Below, piece after piece: positions 22,054 through 32,073 of a stretch of 54,661 nucleotides of DNA. Positions within the stretch are counted from its first letter, which is position 1, and every line of letters begins with the position of its first letter. The notes beneath the pieces were generated by a model. That model was not told where the DNA came from, did no database searches, and saw only the letters and a program-made list of their open reading frames with translations. A program made the translations under genes and the position numbers. Origin of the DNA: Verrucomicrobiota bacterium (lineage in GTDB: Bacteria > Verrucomicrobiota > Verrucomicrobiia > Limisphaerales > PALSA-1396); contig JACQFP010000018.1 of NCBI GenBank assembly GCA_016200005.1, positions 1 to 54,661 of the forward strand, written 5' to 3'.

Positions 22054-23484
22054 CTACTTGAGCTTCCGCTCCTCGTAGGTGCTTAACACATCTTTCACCA
22101 GCCCGCGCTTGATCAATTCGGTCTCTGGCACTGATCCCAAGTCATGCGTCTCCTCAATCCATTTGTCCAACGCGGCGCGCAATTCCATCAAGATCGCCTG
22201 ATGCCCCGGCGAACCGGCAAGATTGTGAATCTCATGCGGGTCGGCGTCACAGTCATAAAGTTCTTCCCTCGGTTTCGTCGGCGCGAAGAAAAGTTTCTGG
22301 GCGCTGGTTAATCTTCCTTCCGCGTTCAGCCGTCGCCAGACCTGCATCGTCGGCATTTCTTCCATGTAGGCGATGCGCTGGGCATAGGGCAACTGCGGCT
22401 CGAAGTTGCGAACGTATTGAAACTGTTTCGTCCGCACCGTGCGGATGCGATCATACGTTTCGTCCATGCGATCACGTGCTGCGAAGATGTAATCGCGTTC
22501 CTGCTTAAGCGGACCGAGGAAGACAGTACCTTGCATTGGTGAATAAATTTCGGAGGTCGGATGTTTAATGCCGGGAATTGTCAGCGGCTCCTTGCTTTGT
22601 ATGGGGACAGAAATCCCTGCGATCGCCAGCACCGTTGGCGCAAAATCAATGAAGCTCACCAGATCCTCGCGCACGCTGCCTGGCTTGATGCGACCCTGCC
22701 AGCGCACGATCAGCGGCACGTGAATGCCACTGTCGTAAACCCAACGTTTGCTGCGGGGCAAGCCGCGTCCATGATCGCCCGTGAGGAACACCACCGTGTT
22801 GCTCGTTACGCTTTGTGCATCGAGAAACTCCAGCACCTCGCCCACCTTGTGGTCCACGGCCGTGACGAGGTCGTAGTAATTCGCCAGGTCGCGGCGCACT
22901 TCAGGCGTGTCAGGGTGATACGGTGGCACGCGCATCTTTGCGGGATCGTGACGCTCCTCGGGTTTGAGGTTCGCAGTAAACTTCTTGAACTTGTCCATCA
23001 TGCGGATGCTGCTCTCGTGCGAATCCACAAAGTTGACGTAGGCGAAGAACGGTTGGGGCGGCAGTTTCCTCGTCCAATCCGCTGTTGAATCAAATGCGTC
23101 TGGCGGCACGTCGAAATTGAAATCTGTTTTGCCAGGCCACGCTACAAAGTATCCAGCCTTCCGCAACAACGACGTGAACATGGGTGGCGGAGAAATCAAT
23201 TTCGACCGCATGTGATGAGTGCCGATGCTGGTTGGGTACTGACCTGTGATCAGGCCCGATCGACTCGGCGCACACACCGGTGCGTGTGTGAAACAGTGTG
23301 TGAACCGTGCTCCGTCCAATGCCAATCTGTCCATGTTCGGCGTGATCGCCTGCGCATCGCTGTAGCAACCGAGTTCGGGTCCCATGTCCTCGCCGACGAT
23401 CCAAACAATGTTGGGGCGTTTGTCGGCGGCGTTCAACACCGCCACTCCCAACAAAATCTGGAAGAGCGTAATAAGTTTTTTCAT
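22054..23484 (-). CDS. Secreted sulfatase
   Basis: 476 residues from the ATG at 23484, placing a signal peptide (MKKLITLFQILLGVAVLNAA) ahead of RPNIVWIVGEDMGPELGCY, the type I sulfatase opening. The active-site motif HAPVCAPSRSGLITGQYP contains Cys-x-Pro-Ser-Arg, whose Cys is converted to formylglycine in this family. Metal site residues in VVFLTGDHGRGLPRSKRWVYDSGIHVPLIVRW. C-terminal subdomain with ELYDCDADPHEIHNLAG, typical of PVC heparan/mucin-type sulfatases. The substrate is not deducible. It stands divergent from the ACIII operon across a 383-base spacer (23485-23867) that contains a CRP-like palindrome and no other gene. Confidence 0.93.
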   Translation of the reverse strand: MKKLITLFQILLGVAVLNAADKRPNIVWIVGEDMGPELGCYSDAQAITPNMDRLALDGARFTHCFTHAPVCAPSRSGLITGQYPTSIGTHHMRSKLISPPPMFTSLLRKAGYFVAWPGKTDFNFDVPPDAFDSTADWTRKLPPQPFFAYVNFVDSHESSIRMMDKFKKFTANLKPEERHDPAKMRVPPYHPDTPEVRRDLANYYDLVTAVDHKVGEVLEFLDAQSVTSNTVVFLTGDHGRGLPRSKRWVYDSGIHVPLIVRWQGRIKPGSVREDLVSFIDFAPTVLAIAGISVPIQSKEPLTIPGIKHPTSEIYSPMQGTVFLGPLKQERDYIFAARDRMDETYDRIRTVRTKQFQYVRNFEPQLPYAQRIAYMEEMPTMQVWRRLNAEGRLTSAQKLFFAPTKPREELYDCDADPHEIHNLAGSPGHQAILMELRAALDKWIEETHDLGSVPETELIKRGLVKDVLSTYEERKLK

Positions 23485-23625
23485 GCGAGCCAACTCAACC
23501 GATGAGGATTTGTTTTTGCAGTACTTTCGCGACTTGGCCAAGGTGTTCGCCGTGCCGAGGAAAACATGTTTGGACTGGGCAGTTGAGCATTCCGTCTTAT
23601 GTGAACCATTAATCCGACCGAATTC

Positions 23626-23639
23626 GTGAAAAATTTCAC
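23626..23639. promoter_or_regulatory. CRP/FNR-like palindrome between sulfatase and ACIII operon
   Basis: GTGA-N6-TCAC with additional symmetry (GTGAAA / TTTCAC), the spacing of CRP/FNR-family operators. It lies in the divergent spacer, about 140 bases upstream of the sulfatase start and about 230 bases before actA. No strong promoter hexamers are evident nearby. A single short site, so the call is tentative. Confidence 0.35.
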
Positions 23640-23867
23640 AAACTTTTCTTGCGGTCTCAAATGACAAGATATACACATCTGTGGCGAGCGAACAGAGATT
23701 TCATTTTGGCGGTTTGGACTGCGTCGGTTGTCGGACATTTCAGGACGGGTGTGCGCAGAAAAAACGATTGACGCTTGACCGCCTTTCGCAACAATCACGG
23801 CTTTTGTTGGCGGGTTCAGCGATTCGATTCAGACCGGATCTTTTTGTCGAACAGAACAACTATTTAG

Positions 23868-24536
23868 ATGTCAGACATTTTCCCAAAGTGGACCAATCGG
23901 CTGCCATTGCACCTTGCGGTTGGCACGCTGCTGGTTGGCACGGCGGTGACGGCGGGTGTTTGGTATTATTTCACTCCTAAGTACACCCGGGTCGGGTATC
24001 AACCGATTCAGCCGGTCGCTTTTTCGCACGCTACTCACGCTGACCAACTCGGCATCGATTGTCGCTACTGCCACAACGCCGTCGAAAAAGCGTGGTATTC
24101 CAACGTGCCGGCGAGTGCGGTCTGCATGAATTGTCACAATCAAATCTTGAAGGACGACGCTCGGCTGGCGCTGGTACGAGACAGTTTTGCGACGGGGAAA
24201 CCGATTCCCTGGGTGCAGGTGCACAAAGTGCCGGACTATGTTTATTTCAACCATTCCGTGCACGTGAACCGCGGCGTCAGTTGTGTCGAGTGCCACGGCC
24301 AGATCAATAAAATGGATGAAGTCCAGCACGCCAAGCCGCTCAGCATGTCCTTCTGCCTCCAATGCCATCGTGATCCTGCCGCCCGGCTGCGGCCGCCGGA
24401 CAAAATCACCGATTTGAACTGGAAATGGAGTGATGATCCCAAGGTCGCCGCGGCGCGACAGAAAGAAATGGGCGAGAAATTCGTGCATGATTGGCGAGTC
24501 CAATCCTTGCAAACCTGTTCCACCTGTCACCGATGA
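23868..24536 (+). CDS. actA: Alternative complex III subunit A, pentaheme cytochrome c
   Basis: 222 residues. One N-terminal transmembrane anchor (about 13-34, LHLAVGTLLVGTAVTAGVWYYF), then five CxxCH heme-binding motifs: CRYCH, CMNCH, CVECH, CLQCH and CSTCH at the very C-terminus. His residues such as FSHATHADQLG and FNHSVHVNRG are likely distal ligands. Size, anchor and five hemes match ActA of known ACIII complexes. It carries electrons from the iron-sulfur subunit toward periplasmic acceptors. First gene of the operon; its stop overlaps the actB start (ATGA). Confidence 0.93.
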   Translation: MSDIFPKWTNRLPLHLAVGTLLVGTAVTAGVWYYFTPKYTRVGYQPIQPVAFSHATHADQLGIDCRYCHNAVEKAWYSNVPASAVCMNCHNQILKDDARLALVRDSFATGKPIPWVQVHKVPDYVYFNHSVHVNRGVSCVECHGQINKMDEVQHAKPLSMSFCLQCHRDPAARLRPPDKITDLNWKWSDDPKVAAARQKEMGEKFVHDWRVQSLQTCSTCHR

Positions 24537-27500
24537 AAACAATTCCACCACCCTGTCCTGAGCCGGAGAGCGGACCGAAATACTGGCGCAGCCTGGACCA
24601 ACTGGCTGACACGCCGGAGTTTCGTCAATGGGTGGAACGCGAATTCCCGGCGGGCGCCAGCGAGTTCACCGACCCTGTTTCGCGCCGGCATTTCGTCAAG
24701 ATCATGTCCGCGTCCTTCCTGCTGGCGGGACTCGGTTTGACCGGTTGCCGGCGGCCGGAGGAAAACATTTTGCCGTTCTCCAAGATGCCGGAGAATTACA
24801 CACATGGCGTACCCCAGTTTTTTGCGACCGCCATGCCCGTGCGCGGCAGTGCCATTCCGCTGCTGGCCAAATCCCACGAAGGTCGTCCGACGAAAATCGA
24901 AGGAAACCCACAGCATCCCGACGGCAATGGCAGCACCGACGCCTTCGCGCAAGCGTCCATCCTGAATCTTTACGATCCTGATCGCGCGACGCGCTTTGCA
25001 AAGAACGGCAACAACGTGTCGCGAGATGCGTCGCTCGATTTCTTGGCGGACTTGTCCAAGCAAGCGCAAGCCAACGGCGGTCAAGGCTTGAGCGTTTTGC
25101 TGGAACGAAGCAGTTCGCCGTCGCGCGCCCGTCTGCAAAAGTTAATTGGCGAAAAGTTGCCCAAGGCGGGTTGGCACGTTTATGAGCCGGTTGATTTCGA
25201 CATTCACCGCGAGGCCGCGACGCTGGTCACCGGCAAATCGGTCGCGCCTTATTTCAAACTCGACACCACGAAGGTGATCGTCTCGCTCGATTGCGATTTT
25301 ATCGGCACGGAAGAAAACGCGCACATCAACATCCGTCGGTTCGCCCAAGGACGCCGAATCGAAAAGCCGACTGATTCCATGAGCCGGCTGTACGCTGTGG
25401 AAGGACTCTTCACGTTGACCGGCGCCAACGCCGACCATCGTTTGCGAATCCCAACGAGCGCGGTGCTGTCCGTCGCCGCTCGACTGGCGCTGGAAATCCG
25501 CAAGGAAGCGGGTCAGCCGCAATTTCTCACGGCATTGTCGCCGCTGGCTGAAGCCGCTAAAGCGCATGAAAAATGGATTGCAGAATGCGCCAAAGACCTG
25601 CTGGCCAATCGTGGTCAATGCCTGGTGCTCGCCGGCCAGCGCCAGCCGCTCGCCGCGCATTTGATTGCCAACGCCATCAACGCCGCGTTGGAGAACCACG
25701 GCAAGACCGTCGTCTTCCACGACGCCCCGCAAACCAAAGAAGGCGGCATCGCCGAACTGGCGCAGTCGCTCAACGCCGGACAAGTGCAGACGTTGATCGT
25801 GCTCGGCGGCAATCCGGTTTACAACGCGCCGGCGGATTTGAAGTGGGGGGAAGCACAGTCGAAGGCAAAGACCGTCGTTCGCCTCGGTTATTACGAGGAT
25901 GAATCTTTTCCCGCCAATGGCTGGCATTTACCGCAGGCGCACTTTCTCGAATCCTGGGGCGACGCTCGCACGGCCGATGGCACAGTGGTTTCCATTCAGC
26001 CGCTCATCAAGCCGCTGTTCGATGGTTTGACTGAACTGGAAGTCCTCGCGCGCCTCGGCGGCCTGGACAGAACCAATCCCTACGACATCGTGCGGGAAAC
26101 GTTCAAAGGCATCGGCGGCGAGGGTGAAGATAATTGGAAGAAATTTTTGCACGACGGTTTTCTCGCGGGCAGCGCGGCGAAGCCCGTCACGGCAGAATTT
26201 AATTGGAGCGCAACCGCCAATGTGGTCACGGCCACGAAGCCAGTCGCGCTACCGTCCAAAGACTCCCTCGAAATTGTTTTTCATCGCGACGCGAAAGTGG
26301 ACGATGGGCGTTACAATAACAACGGCTGGTTGCAGGAATTGCCAGATCCCATCACCAAGATGACGTGGGAGAATGTGATTCTATTGAGCCTGAAAACCGC
26401 CGTTGAACTGGGCGTGATTGGCCAGAACGAGAAGAGCCTCGACCACGAAAACAATGACCTCAAGGTGCCGTGGGTGAAAATTCAAGTGGATGGTCGCGAA
26501 ATTGAAGGACCGGTTTGGATTCAACCTGGATTGGCTGACAACACGCTGGGCTTGGCGCTCGGTTATGGCCGCAAGCAAACCGGTCGCGTCGGTCGAGGGT
26601 CCGGTTACGATGCTTTTCAATTGCGCACGAGTGCCGCACCGCACGTGGCTTCGGGTGCAAAGTTGGTTTATACGTCGGGCGCAACGCATCCGCTCTCCAC
26701 GACGCAAAACCATTGGTCGATGGAAGGCCGCCCAGTTGTTCGTGAAGCGAATCTGACGCAGTATCGGGAGCATCCGGAGTTTGCGAAGAATATGAAGCTG
26801 GAGGAGCCGCCCAGCACGCAGCCGCTTTATCCCAACCCGCTCGACAGTGACAAAATCAAGGAGCGAGCGATTCACTGGTGGGGGATGTCGGTTGATCTGA
26901 ACGCCTGTGTCGGTTGCTCCGCCTGCATGATGGCGTGCCAGAGTGAGAACAACATTCCCATCGTTGGCAAGGAACAGGTCGGCAAGAACCGCGAGATGCA
27001 CTGGATTCGCATCGACCGTTATTACTCCGGTGAAGTGACCGATCCGCAAGCGGTCACGCAACCGATGCTCTGTCAGCACTGCGAGAGCGCGCCGTGCGAA
27101 AGTGTGTGTCCCGTCAACGCCACGGTTCACGATGAAGAAGGTTTGAACGTGATGGTCTATAACCGCTGCGTCGGCACACGTTATTGTTCCAACAACTGTC
27201 CGTACAAGGTCCGACGCTTCAATTATTTTGATTACAACAAGCGCCCGTTGGACCAGCTCTACAAGAGTCCGGTGTTCAACCGCATGGATGGCGAATGGGG
27301 CCTGTTGAAGTGGTGGAAGGATGTGGACAAGGGCACCAAGCGCGAGGACGAATGGGAGCTGATGAAGCTCGTGCGTAATCCGGACGTGACCGTGCGCATG
27401 CGCGGCGTCATGGAGAAATGCACGTTCTGCCTCCAGCGCATCGAGCAGGCCAAGATCGCGCAAAAGGTCAAGGCCGGGGCGTCGGGCGACGTGGAAGTGC

Positions 27501-27826
27501 CCGATGGCACCATCAAGACCGCGTGCCAGCAGGCATGTCCGGCTGAAGCGATCGTGTTTGGAAACATCAAAGACCCGAGCAGTCACGTGTCCAGACTCAA
27601 AGCCCAGGAGCGCGACTACAAAGTATTGGACTTTCTGGCAACCCGCCCGCGCACCACGTATCTGGCGCGCCTGCGCAATCCGAATCCTGCGATGCCCGAT
27701 TACCGCGACATGCCTTTGAGCCTGAAAGAATACACCGCAAAAAATGGAAGCCCATTTGAAACTCATGGCGGGGAACATGGCGCTGCTGCCGGACATGAAC
27801 ACACTTCTGAGAAAGGAGCGCACTGA
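24533..27826 (+). CDS. actB: Alternative complex III subunit B, molybdopterin-like/iron-sulfur fusion
   Basis: 1097 residues from the ATG at 24533 overlapping the actA stop. A Tat-type signal ([23 protein letters not shown]) suggests folded export and possibly lipid anchoring at the Cys. Residues about 80-720 are a molybdopterin-oxidoreductase-like domain ([33 protein letters not shown]) with no cofactor-ligand motif I can see, as in other ActB. The ferredoxin-like C-terminal part has four Cys clusters: [38 protein letters not shown] and CTFC with CQQACP. It takes electrons from ActC/quinol and passes them to ActA. The B1-B2 fusion is the common form. Confidence 0.93.
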   Translation: MKTIPPPCPEPESGPKYWRSLDQLADTPEFRQWVEREFPAGASEFTDPVSRRHFVKIMSASFLLAGLGLTGCRRPEENILPFSKMPENYTHGVPQFFATAMPVRGSAIPLLAKSHEGRPTKIEGNPQHPDGNGSTDAFAQASILNLYDPDRATRFAKNGNNVSRDASLDFLADLSKQAQANGGQGLSVLLERSSSPSRARLQKLIGEKLPKAGWHVYEPVDFDIHREAATLVTGKSVAPYFKLDTTKVIVSLDCDFIGTEENAHINIRRFAQGRRIEKPTDSMSRLYAVEGLFTLTGANADHRLRIPTSAVLSVAARLALEIRKEAGQPQFLTALSPLAEAAKAHEKWIAECAKDLLANRGQCLVLAGQRQPLAAHLIANAINAALENHGKTVVFHDAPQTKEGGIAELAQSLNAGQVQTLIVLGGNPVYNAPADLKWGEAQSKAKTVVRLGYYEDESFPANGWHLPQAHFLESWGDARTADGTVVSIQPLIKPLFDGLTELEVLARLGGLDRTNPYDIVRETFKGIGGEGEDNWKKFLHDGFLAGSAAKPVTAEFNWSATANVVTATKPVALPSKDSLEIVFHRDAKVDDGRYNNNGWLQELPDPITKMTWENVILLSLKTAVELGVIGQNEKSLDHENNDLKVPWVKIQVDGREIEGPVWIQPGLADNTLGLALGYGRKQTGRVGRGSGYDAFQLRTSAAPHVASGAKLVYTSGATHPLSTTQNHWSMEGRPVVREANLTQYREHPEFAKNMKLEEPPSTQPLYPNPLDSDKIKERAIHWWGMSVDLNACVGCSACMMACQSENNIPIVGKEQVGKNREMHWIRIDRYYSGEVTDPQAVTQPMLCQHCESAPCESVCPVNATVHDEEGLNVMVYNRCVGTRYCSNNCPYKVRRFNYFDYNKRPLDQLYKSPVFNRMDGEWGLLKWWKDVDKGTKREDEWELMKLVRNPDVTVRMRGVMEKCTFCLQRIEQAKIAQKVKAGASGDVEVPDGTIKTACQQACPAEAIVFGNIKDPSSHVSRLKAQERDYKVLDFLATRPRTTYLARLRNPNPAMPDYRDMPLSLKEYTAKNGSPFETHGGEHGAAAGHEHTSEKGAH

Positions 27827-29256
27827 TGTCTGACACTGTGATTTCTCCGACAGTCAAGATCCAGCCGCCGCCTGCGGAGCTGGAGCGTATTCCATTGGTT
27901 GCCAATCGGCGCGGGCCGGGATGGATTTCCGATCACATCGCCGGAGTGGTGGAAGGCAAGACGCCGCTCTGGTGGTGGTGCGCGTTCATTCCGAGCTTCC
28001 TTTGCATGATCATGTTGTTTTGTCTCATTGCCTATCTCATTGGTACGGGGGTGGGCGTCTGGGGGCCAGGCCACCCGGTTATGTGGGGCTGGGCCATCGT
28101 CAACTTCGTCTGGTGGATCGGTATCGGTCACGCCGGAACGCTCATTTCCGCGATTCTATTTCTGCTGCGCCAACGCTGGCGCACTTCGATCAACCGCGCC
28201 GCCGAAGCCATGACAATTTTCGCCGTCATGTGCGCCGGCATCTTCCCGGTCATTCACATCGGACGGGTCTGGTTTGGGTGGTGGCTGCTACCGTTGCCCA
28301 ATGCGAACGGGCCGATCTGGCCGCAGTTCCGTTCGCCGTTGATGTGGGACGTGTTTGCCGTCTCGACTTACTTCACCGTGTCCGTGTTGTTCTGGTATGT
28401 GGGTTTGATTCCCGATCTGGCCGTCATCCGCGATCGGGCAAAAACCAAAATCCGAAAATTCTGTTACGGTCTGTTCGCGCTCGGTTGGACCGGCTCAAAC
28501 CGGCACTGGAGCAATTACGAACGGGCTTATTTGATTCTGGCGGGTCTTTCCACACCGCTGGTGCTCTCGGTGCACAGTATCGTGTCGTTGGACTTCTCGG
28601 TGTCGCAACTGCCGGGCTGGCACACGACCATTTTCCCGCCGTACTTCGTGGCCGGTGCGATCTACTCCGGCTTCGGCATGGTGCTGACGCTGTTGGTGCC
28701 GTTGCGGAAGGTCTGCAAATTGGAAGAAGTCATCACCCTGCGACACGTGGATTTGATCTGCAAAGTGACGCTGGCGACCGGCTGCATTGTCAGTTACGCC
28801 TACGCAATGGAATATTTCATCGCCTGGTACAGCGGCAATCCCTACGAGCGTTTCGCGTTCTGGCAGCGGCTCTTCGGCAAGTACTGGTACGGCGGCTGGG
28901 CGATGCTCGCGTTCAATATGGTGACGCCGCAACTTTTCTGGTTCAAAAAAGTGCGTACGAATATGATTGCGGTGTTCGTCATTTCCATCCTGGTGAACAT
29001 TGGCATGTGGTTTGAGCGGTTTGTCATCGTGGTCGGTTCGCTCTATCGCGATTTCATCCCTGCCAACTGGGGTTACTTCAAGCCGACCTGGGTGGACGTG
29101 ATGACGTATGTCGGCACGTTCGGTTTGTTCTTCACGTTCTTCCTTTTGTTCATCCGTTTCCTGCCGTTGATCGCCATCGCGGAAGTCAAAGGCGTCACAC
29201 CGCAGGCCGACCCGCATCATCCGCTGGGCGGCGCCAAAGAGGGGGGGCATCACTGA
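27826..29256 (+). CDS. actC: Alternative complex III subunit C, NrfD-like quinol-binding membrane protein
   Basis: 476 residues with about ten transmembrane helices, NrfD/PsrC family. Landmarks: [125 protein letters not shown]. These match ActC, which holds the periplasmic-side quinol site next to the iron-sulfur subunit. Good Shine-Dalgarno (AAGGAG) 9 bases before the ATG, which overlaps the actB stop (TGATG). The C-terminus is His-rich. Confidence 0.93.
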   Translation: MSDTVISPTVKIQPPPAELERIPLVANRRGPGWISDHIAGVVEGKTPLWWWCAFIPSFLCMIMLFCLIAYLIGTGVGVWGPGHPVMWGWAIVNFVWWIGIGHAGTLISAILFLLRQRWRTSINRAAEAMTIFAVMCAGIFPVIHIGRVWFGWWLLPLPNANGPIWPQFRSPLMWDVFAVSTYFTVSVLFWYVGLIPDLAVIRDRAKTKIRKFCYGLFALGWTGSNRHWSNYERAYLILAGLSTPLVLSVHSIVSLDFSVSQLPGWHTTIFPPYFVAGAIYSGFGMVLTLLVPLRKVCKLEEVITLRHVDLICKVTLATGCIVSYAYAMEYFIAWYSGNPYERFAFWQRLFGKYWYGGWAMLAFNMVTPQLFWFKKVRTNMIAVFVISILVNIGMWFERFVIVVGSLYRDFIPANWGYFKPTWVDVMTYVGTFGLFFTFFLLFIRFLPLIAIAEVKGVTPQADPHHPLGGAKEGGHH

Positions 29257-29795
29257 TGGCTGAGACGACCAGCAACTATGCCTTGCTCGCCGAGTTTGAA
29301 ACGGCGGCGGACACTTTGCACGCGGCGGAAAAGGTGCGCGACGCTGGCTACACGCAATGGGACGTGTTCACGCCATTTCCCGTTCACGGCCTGGACCGGG
29401 CGATGGGAATGAAAAGTTCCAAGGTCGGATGGTTTTCCTTCCTCGGCGGCGTGACCGGCTACACGACGGGCATGTTGATGATCTGGTACATGAATGCTTA
29501 CGACTACCGGATACCCGTCGGTGGCAAACCGATGTTCAGCCCCTTCTCCGCATTTCCGCCGTCCTATGAATTGACGATTCTGCTCGGCTCATTCGGCGCG
29601 ATCTTAGGCATGTTGTTTCTGAATCGTCTGCCGCGCCTGCATCATCCGTTGCTGAAGCACCGGCGGTTTGGACTGGCGAGCCACGACCGGTTTTTCGTCG
29701 TGATTGAAACGGCTGACCCGAAATTTTCGGAAACCGAAACCCGCAAGTTGCTGGAAGCCGCCGGCAGCAAGCGCATCGAGGAAGTGAGGGATTGA
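29256..29795 (+). CDS. actD: Alternative complex III subunit D (DUF3341)
   Basis: 179 residues, DUF3341. Cytoplasmic N-terminal domain (LLAEFETAADTLHAAEKVRDAGYTQWDVFTPFPVHGLDRAMGMKSSKVG), two transmembrane helices (about 59-80 and 108-128), then a cytoplasmic tail with FGLASHDRFFVVIETADPKF. Matches ActD in length and topology. It has no cofactors in known structures and stabilises ActC and ActF. Start overlaps the actC stop (TGATG). Confidence 0.92.
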   Translation: MAETTSNYALLAEFETAADTLHAAEKVRDAGYTQWDVFTPFPVHGLDRAMGMKSSKVGWFSFLGGVTGYTTGMLMIWYMNAYDYRIPVGGKPMFSPFSAFPPSYELTILLGSFGAILGMLFLNRLPRLHHPLLKHRRFGLASHDRFFVVIETADPKFSETETRKLLEAAGSKRIEEVRD

Positions 29796-30409
29796 TGCGC
29801 TATTTCCTCCTCCTCCTCGGACTATCGACGGTGCTCGTGATGGTGGTCGCCGGCAAACGGGGCGACATGTCGCGTCGCCCGCCGATTGAAATTTTCCCCG
29901 ACATGGATCGCCAACCCAAGTTGCGTCCGCAAACACGCAACAACTTTTTTCCGGACCAACTCAGTTCGCAAATGCCGGTGCCCGGCACCATCGCGCGCGG
30001 CACGCCCTACGAAGACACGCCGGTCAACACGGGACGCATCACCGGCACGACGAATTTTGTGGAAACGATCCCCGTTCCCGTCACTGAACAGTTGATCACG
30101 CGCGGGCAGCAGCGTTTTCAGATCAACTGTTCGCCCTGTCACAGCGCGATGGGCGATGGCAACGGCATCACCAAGCGACTGGGGATGGCCGTGGTTGGCA
30201 ATTTGCATGACAAACGCATTGTTGAATTACCGGATGGCGATGTTTTCAACACCATCAGCAATGGCAAGAACCTGATGGGCGCTTATGGCGCGAACGTTTC
30301 CATTCAGGATCGTTGGGCGATTGTGGCCTACGTCCGGGCGCTGCAACGCAGCCGGCTGGCGGATCTGAATGATGTGCCGGAGGCGCAACGTGGCGCGTTG
30401 AAGAAATAG
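29795..30409 (+). CDS. actE: Alternative complex III subunit E, monoheme cytochrome c
   Basis: 204 residues from the ATG at 29795 overlapping the actD stop; a TTG one codon earlier is a less likely start. N-terminal hydrophobic segment (YFLLLLGLSTVLVMVVAG), family signature PIEIFPDMDRQPKLRPQTRNNFFPDQLSSQMPVPGTIARGT, single heme motif CSPCH with MGDGNGITKRLGM, and a probable Met axial ligand in KNLMGAYG. Matches ActE. It probably relays electrons to the downstream cytochromes or oxidase. Confidence 0.92.
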   Translation: MRYFLLLLGLSTVLVMVVAGKRGDMSRRPPIEIFPDMDRQPKLRPQTRNNFFPDQLSSQMPVPGTIARGTPYEDTPVNTGRITGTTNFVETIPVPVTEQLITRGQQRFQINCSPCHSAMGDGNGITKRLGMAVVGNLHDKRIVELPDGDVFNTISNGKNLMGAYGANVSIQDRWAIVAYVRALQRSRLADLNDVPEAQRGALKK

Positions 30410-30412
30410 ATT

Positions 30413-31681
30413 ATGAGCAGAAACCCTGAAACTGGCGCTCCGTTCAACTTGTCCAAATGGCGCAGTGTGCCCAACCGGATGATTCTCGTCGGCGGCGTGA
30501 TCGCGTTGCTCGGCTGGATCCTTGACGCCCGGCAATTTGGTTTTTCCTGGCTGCTGGCTTACATGTTCTGCCTAAGTTTTGGTTTGGGTGGTTTGTTTCT
30601 GGTGTTGGTCCATCATTTGTTCGATGCCAGTTGGTCGGTGCCCATCCGGCGCTTTTGCGAACATCTCGCGGGCTTGTTGTTCCCTTGGATGGCGATCTTG
30701 TTCATCCCGCTCGCGGTGCTGGCGCCCAAGATTTATCCGTGGATGCAACTGCTTGCCAGGCACACCCCTGATCACGCGCTGCGCTCGAAGGAAGCTTTTC
30801 TCAACCTGCCGATGTTCTATCTGGTGGTGGTGTTCTGCTTCGTTGTCTGGAAGGTGCTCACGTCTGGCCTGCTTAAATGGTCGCTAAAGCAGGACGAAAC
30901 CGGCTCGGCGGAATGCACCAACAAAATGCGGTTGTATTCGTATTGGGGGATTTTCGCGTTCGCGATCACCTTGACGCTGATGGCGATCATGCTGGTGAAG
31001 GCGCTCGAGCACGAATGGTTTTCCACGATGTATGGCGTCTATTATTTCGCCGACAGCGTTTGGGCGACGTTGGCGGTGGTTTATGTCATCACGGCGATTC
31101 TGCAGCGCAACGGTCAGCTCAGGGACGTCGTGCATGCGGACACTTTTTATTACATCGGCTCGCTGTTGTTTGCGTTCACGGTGTTTTATGCCTACATCCA
31201 CTTCGCGCAATACTTCATCATCTGGAACGCCAACATGCCGGAGGAAACTTTCCACTATGTCCTGCGCGAGGCGGGCATCTGGTGGTGGGTCGGCCAGATC
31301 ATCATCTTCGGTCATTTCTTTGTTCCGTTCCTGCTGTTGCTGCGCATCGACGTGAAACTGAAATTCTGGTTCATGATTCCCCTGGGCACGTGGGTGTTGT
31401 TGATGCGCTTCTTCGATCAATGGTTCAACACCGGCGCGGTCGTTCACCCGGAGGGCTTCCTCATCAATCATGCGGTTCAATGGTCTTCGCTCGCTTGGGA
31501 TTTGCTTCTGGACGCAGGTTGTATCGCATTCATCAGTGGGGTGTTGATCAAGGTGTTCCTGAATTCGTTCCACGCGCATCCGCCCTATCCGCTGCGCGAC
31601 CCGCGGATGGCCGAATCGCTCGGCGTCTATGTGCCGCCCGCCGCCGGGAGCCGCGCGGCTTCTCACGGAGGTGCCAAATGA
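30413..31681 (+). CDS. actF: Alternative complex III subunit F, NrfD-like membrane protein
   Basis: 422 residues, about ten transmembrane helices, the second NrfD-like ACIII subunit. Landmarks: FSWLLAYMFCLSFGLGGLFLVLVHHLFDASWSVPIRRFCEHLAG, YSYWGIFAFAITLTLMAIMLVKALEHEWFSTMYGVYYFADSVWATLAVVYVIT, FAQYFIIWNANMPEETFHYVLREAGIWWWVG, FHAHPPYPLRDPRMAESLGVYVPP near the C-terminus. ActF is proposed in the literature to form a proton path together with ActC. Three bases after actE; ATGA overlap with the next gene. Confidence 0.92.
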   Translation: MSRNPETGAPFNLSKWRSVPNRMILVGGVIALLGWILDARQFGFSWLLAYMFCLSFGLGGLFLVLVHHLFDASWSVPIRRFCEHLAGLLFPWMAILFIPLAVLAPKIYPWMQLLARHTPDHALRSKEAFLNLPMFYLVVVFCFVVWKVLTSGLLKWSLKQDETGSAECTNKMRLYSYWGIFAFAITLTLMAIMLVKALEHEWFSTMYGVYYFADSVWATLAVVYVITAILQRNGQLRDVVHADTFYYIGSLLFAFTVFYAYIHFAQYFIIWNANMPEETFHYVLREAGIWWWVGQIIIFGHFFVPFLLLLRIDVKLKFWFMIPLGTWVLLMRFFDQWFNTGAVVHPEGFLINHAVQWSSLAWDLLLDAGCIAFISGVLIKVFLNSFHAHPPYPLRDPRMAESLGVYVPPAAGSRAASHGGAK

Positions 31682-32055
31682 ACGCGGATCGTGGCGGGAA
31701 TCAATTGACGTGGGTGGCGTATATCGTCGCCGCGCTCGGCACGCTGTTCATCGTCGCCGGGTTGGTCGGGGTGATGATTCATTACACCCGGCCAGCGCCG
31801 CTGAATACGGCGCGCATCGCTGAGCGCCACGAGACCCTGAAGAAACTTCGGGCCGAAGAAGCGAAGACGCTGACCGAATACGACTGGCAGGATCAAGTCA
31901 AAGGCGTCGTGCGACTGCCGATCACGAACGCGATGGAACTCATCGTCCGCGAATATCAGAATCCTGCCGCGGCTCGCTCGAATTTGATCGCGCGCGTGGA
32001 AAAGGCGACGGCAGCTCCGCCCAAAGCGCCGGAGAAACCGAGTCCGTTTGAATAA
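31678..32055 (+). CDS. Small membrane protein of the ACIII/oxidase operon
   Basis: 125 residues beginning at an ATG that overlaps the actF stop (ATGA). One transmembrane helix at about 11-35 (WVAYIVAALGTLFIVAGLVGVMIHYT), then a periplasmic helical region (IAERHETLKKLRAEEAKTLTEYDWQDQVKGVVRLPITNAMELIVREYQN) and a Pro/Ala tail. The segment from YDWQD to the end of IVREYQN resembles small ACIII/oxidase-associated proteins of this phylum in my judgement. It could be the equivalent of the small ActG-type subunit or an assembly factor; no cofactor motifs. Tight coupling argues for membership in the complex. Confidence 0.75.
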   Translation: MNADRGGNQLTWVAYIVAALGTLFIVAGLVGVMIHYTRPAPLNTARIAERHETLKKLRAEEAKTLTEYDWQDQVKGVVRLPITNAMELIVREYQNPAAARSNLIARVEKATAAPPKAPEKPSPFE

Positions 32056-32073
32056 GTCTGTCGGTTTGTTTTG

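Noticed and set aside
26381-27823. A 480-codon minus-strand frame opposite actB
   Set aside because: Antisense to the iron-sulfur domain of ActB, with no homology pattern.
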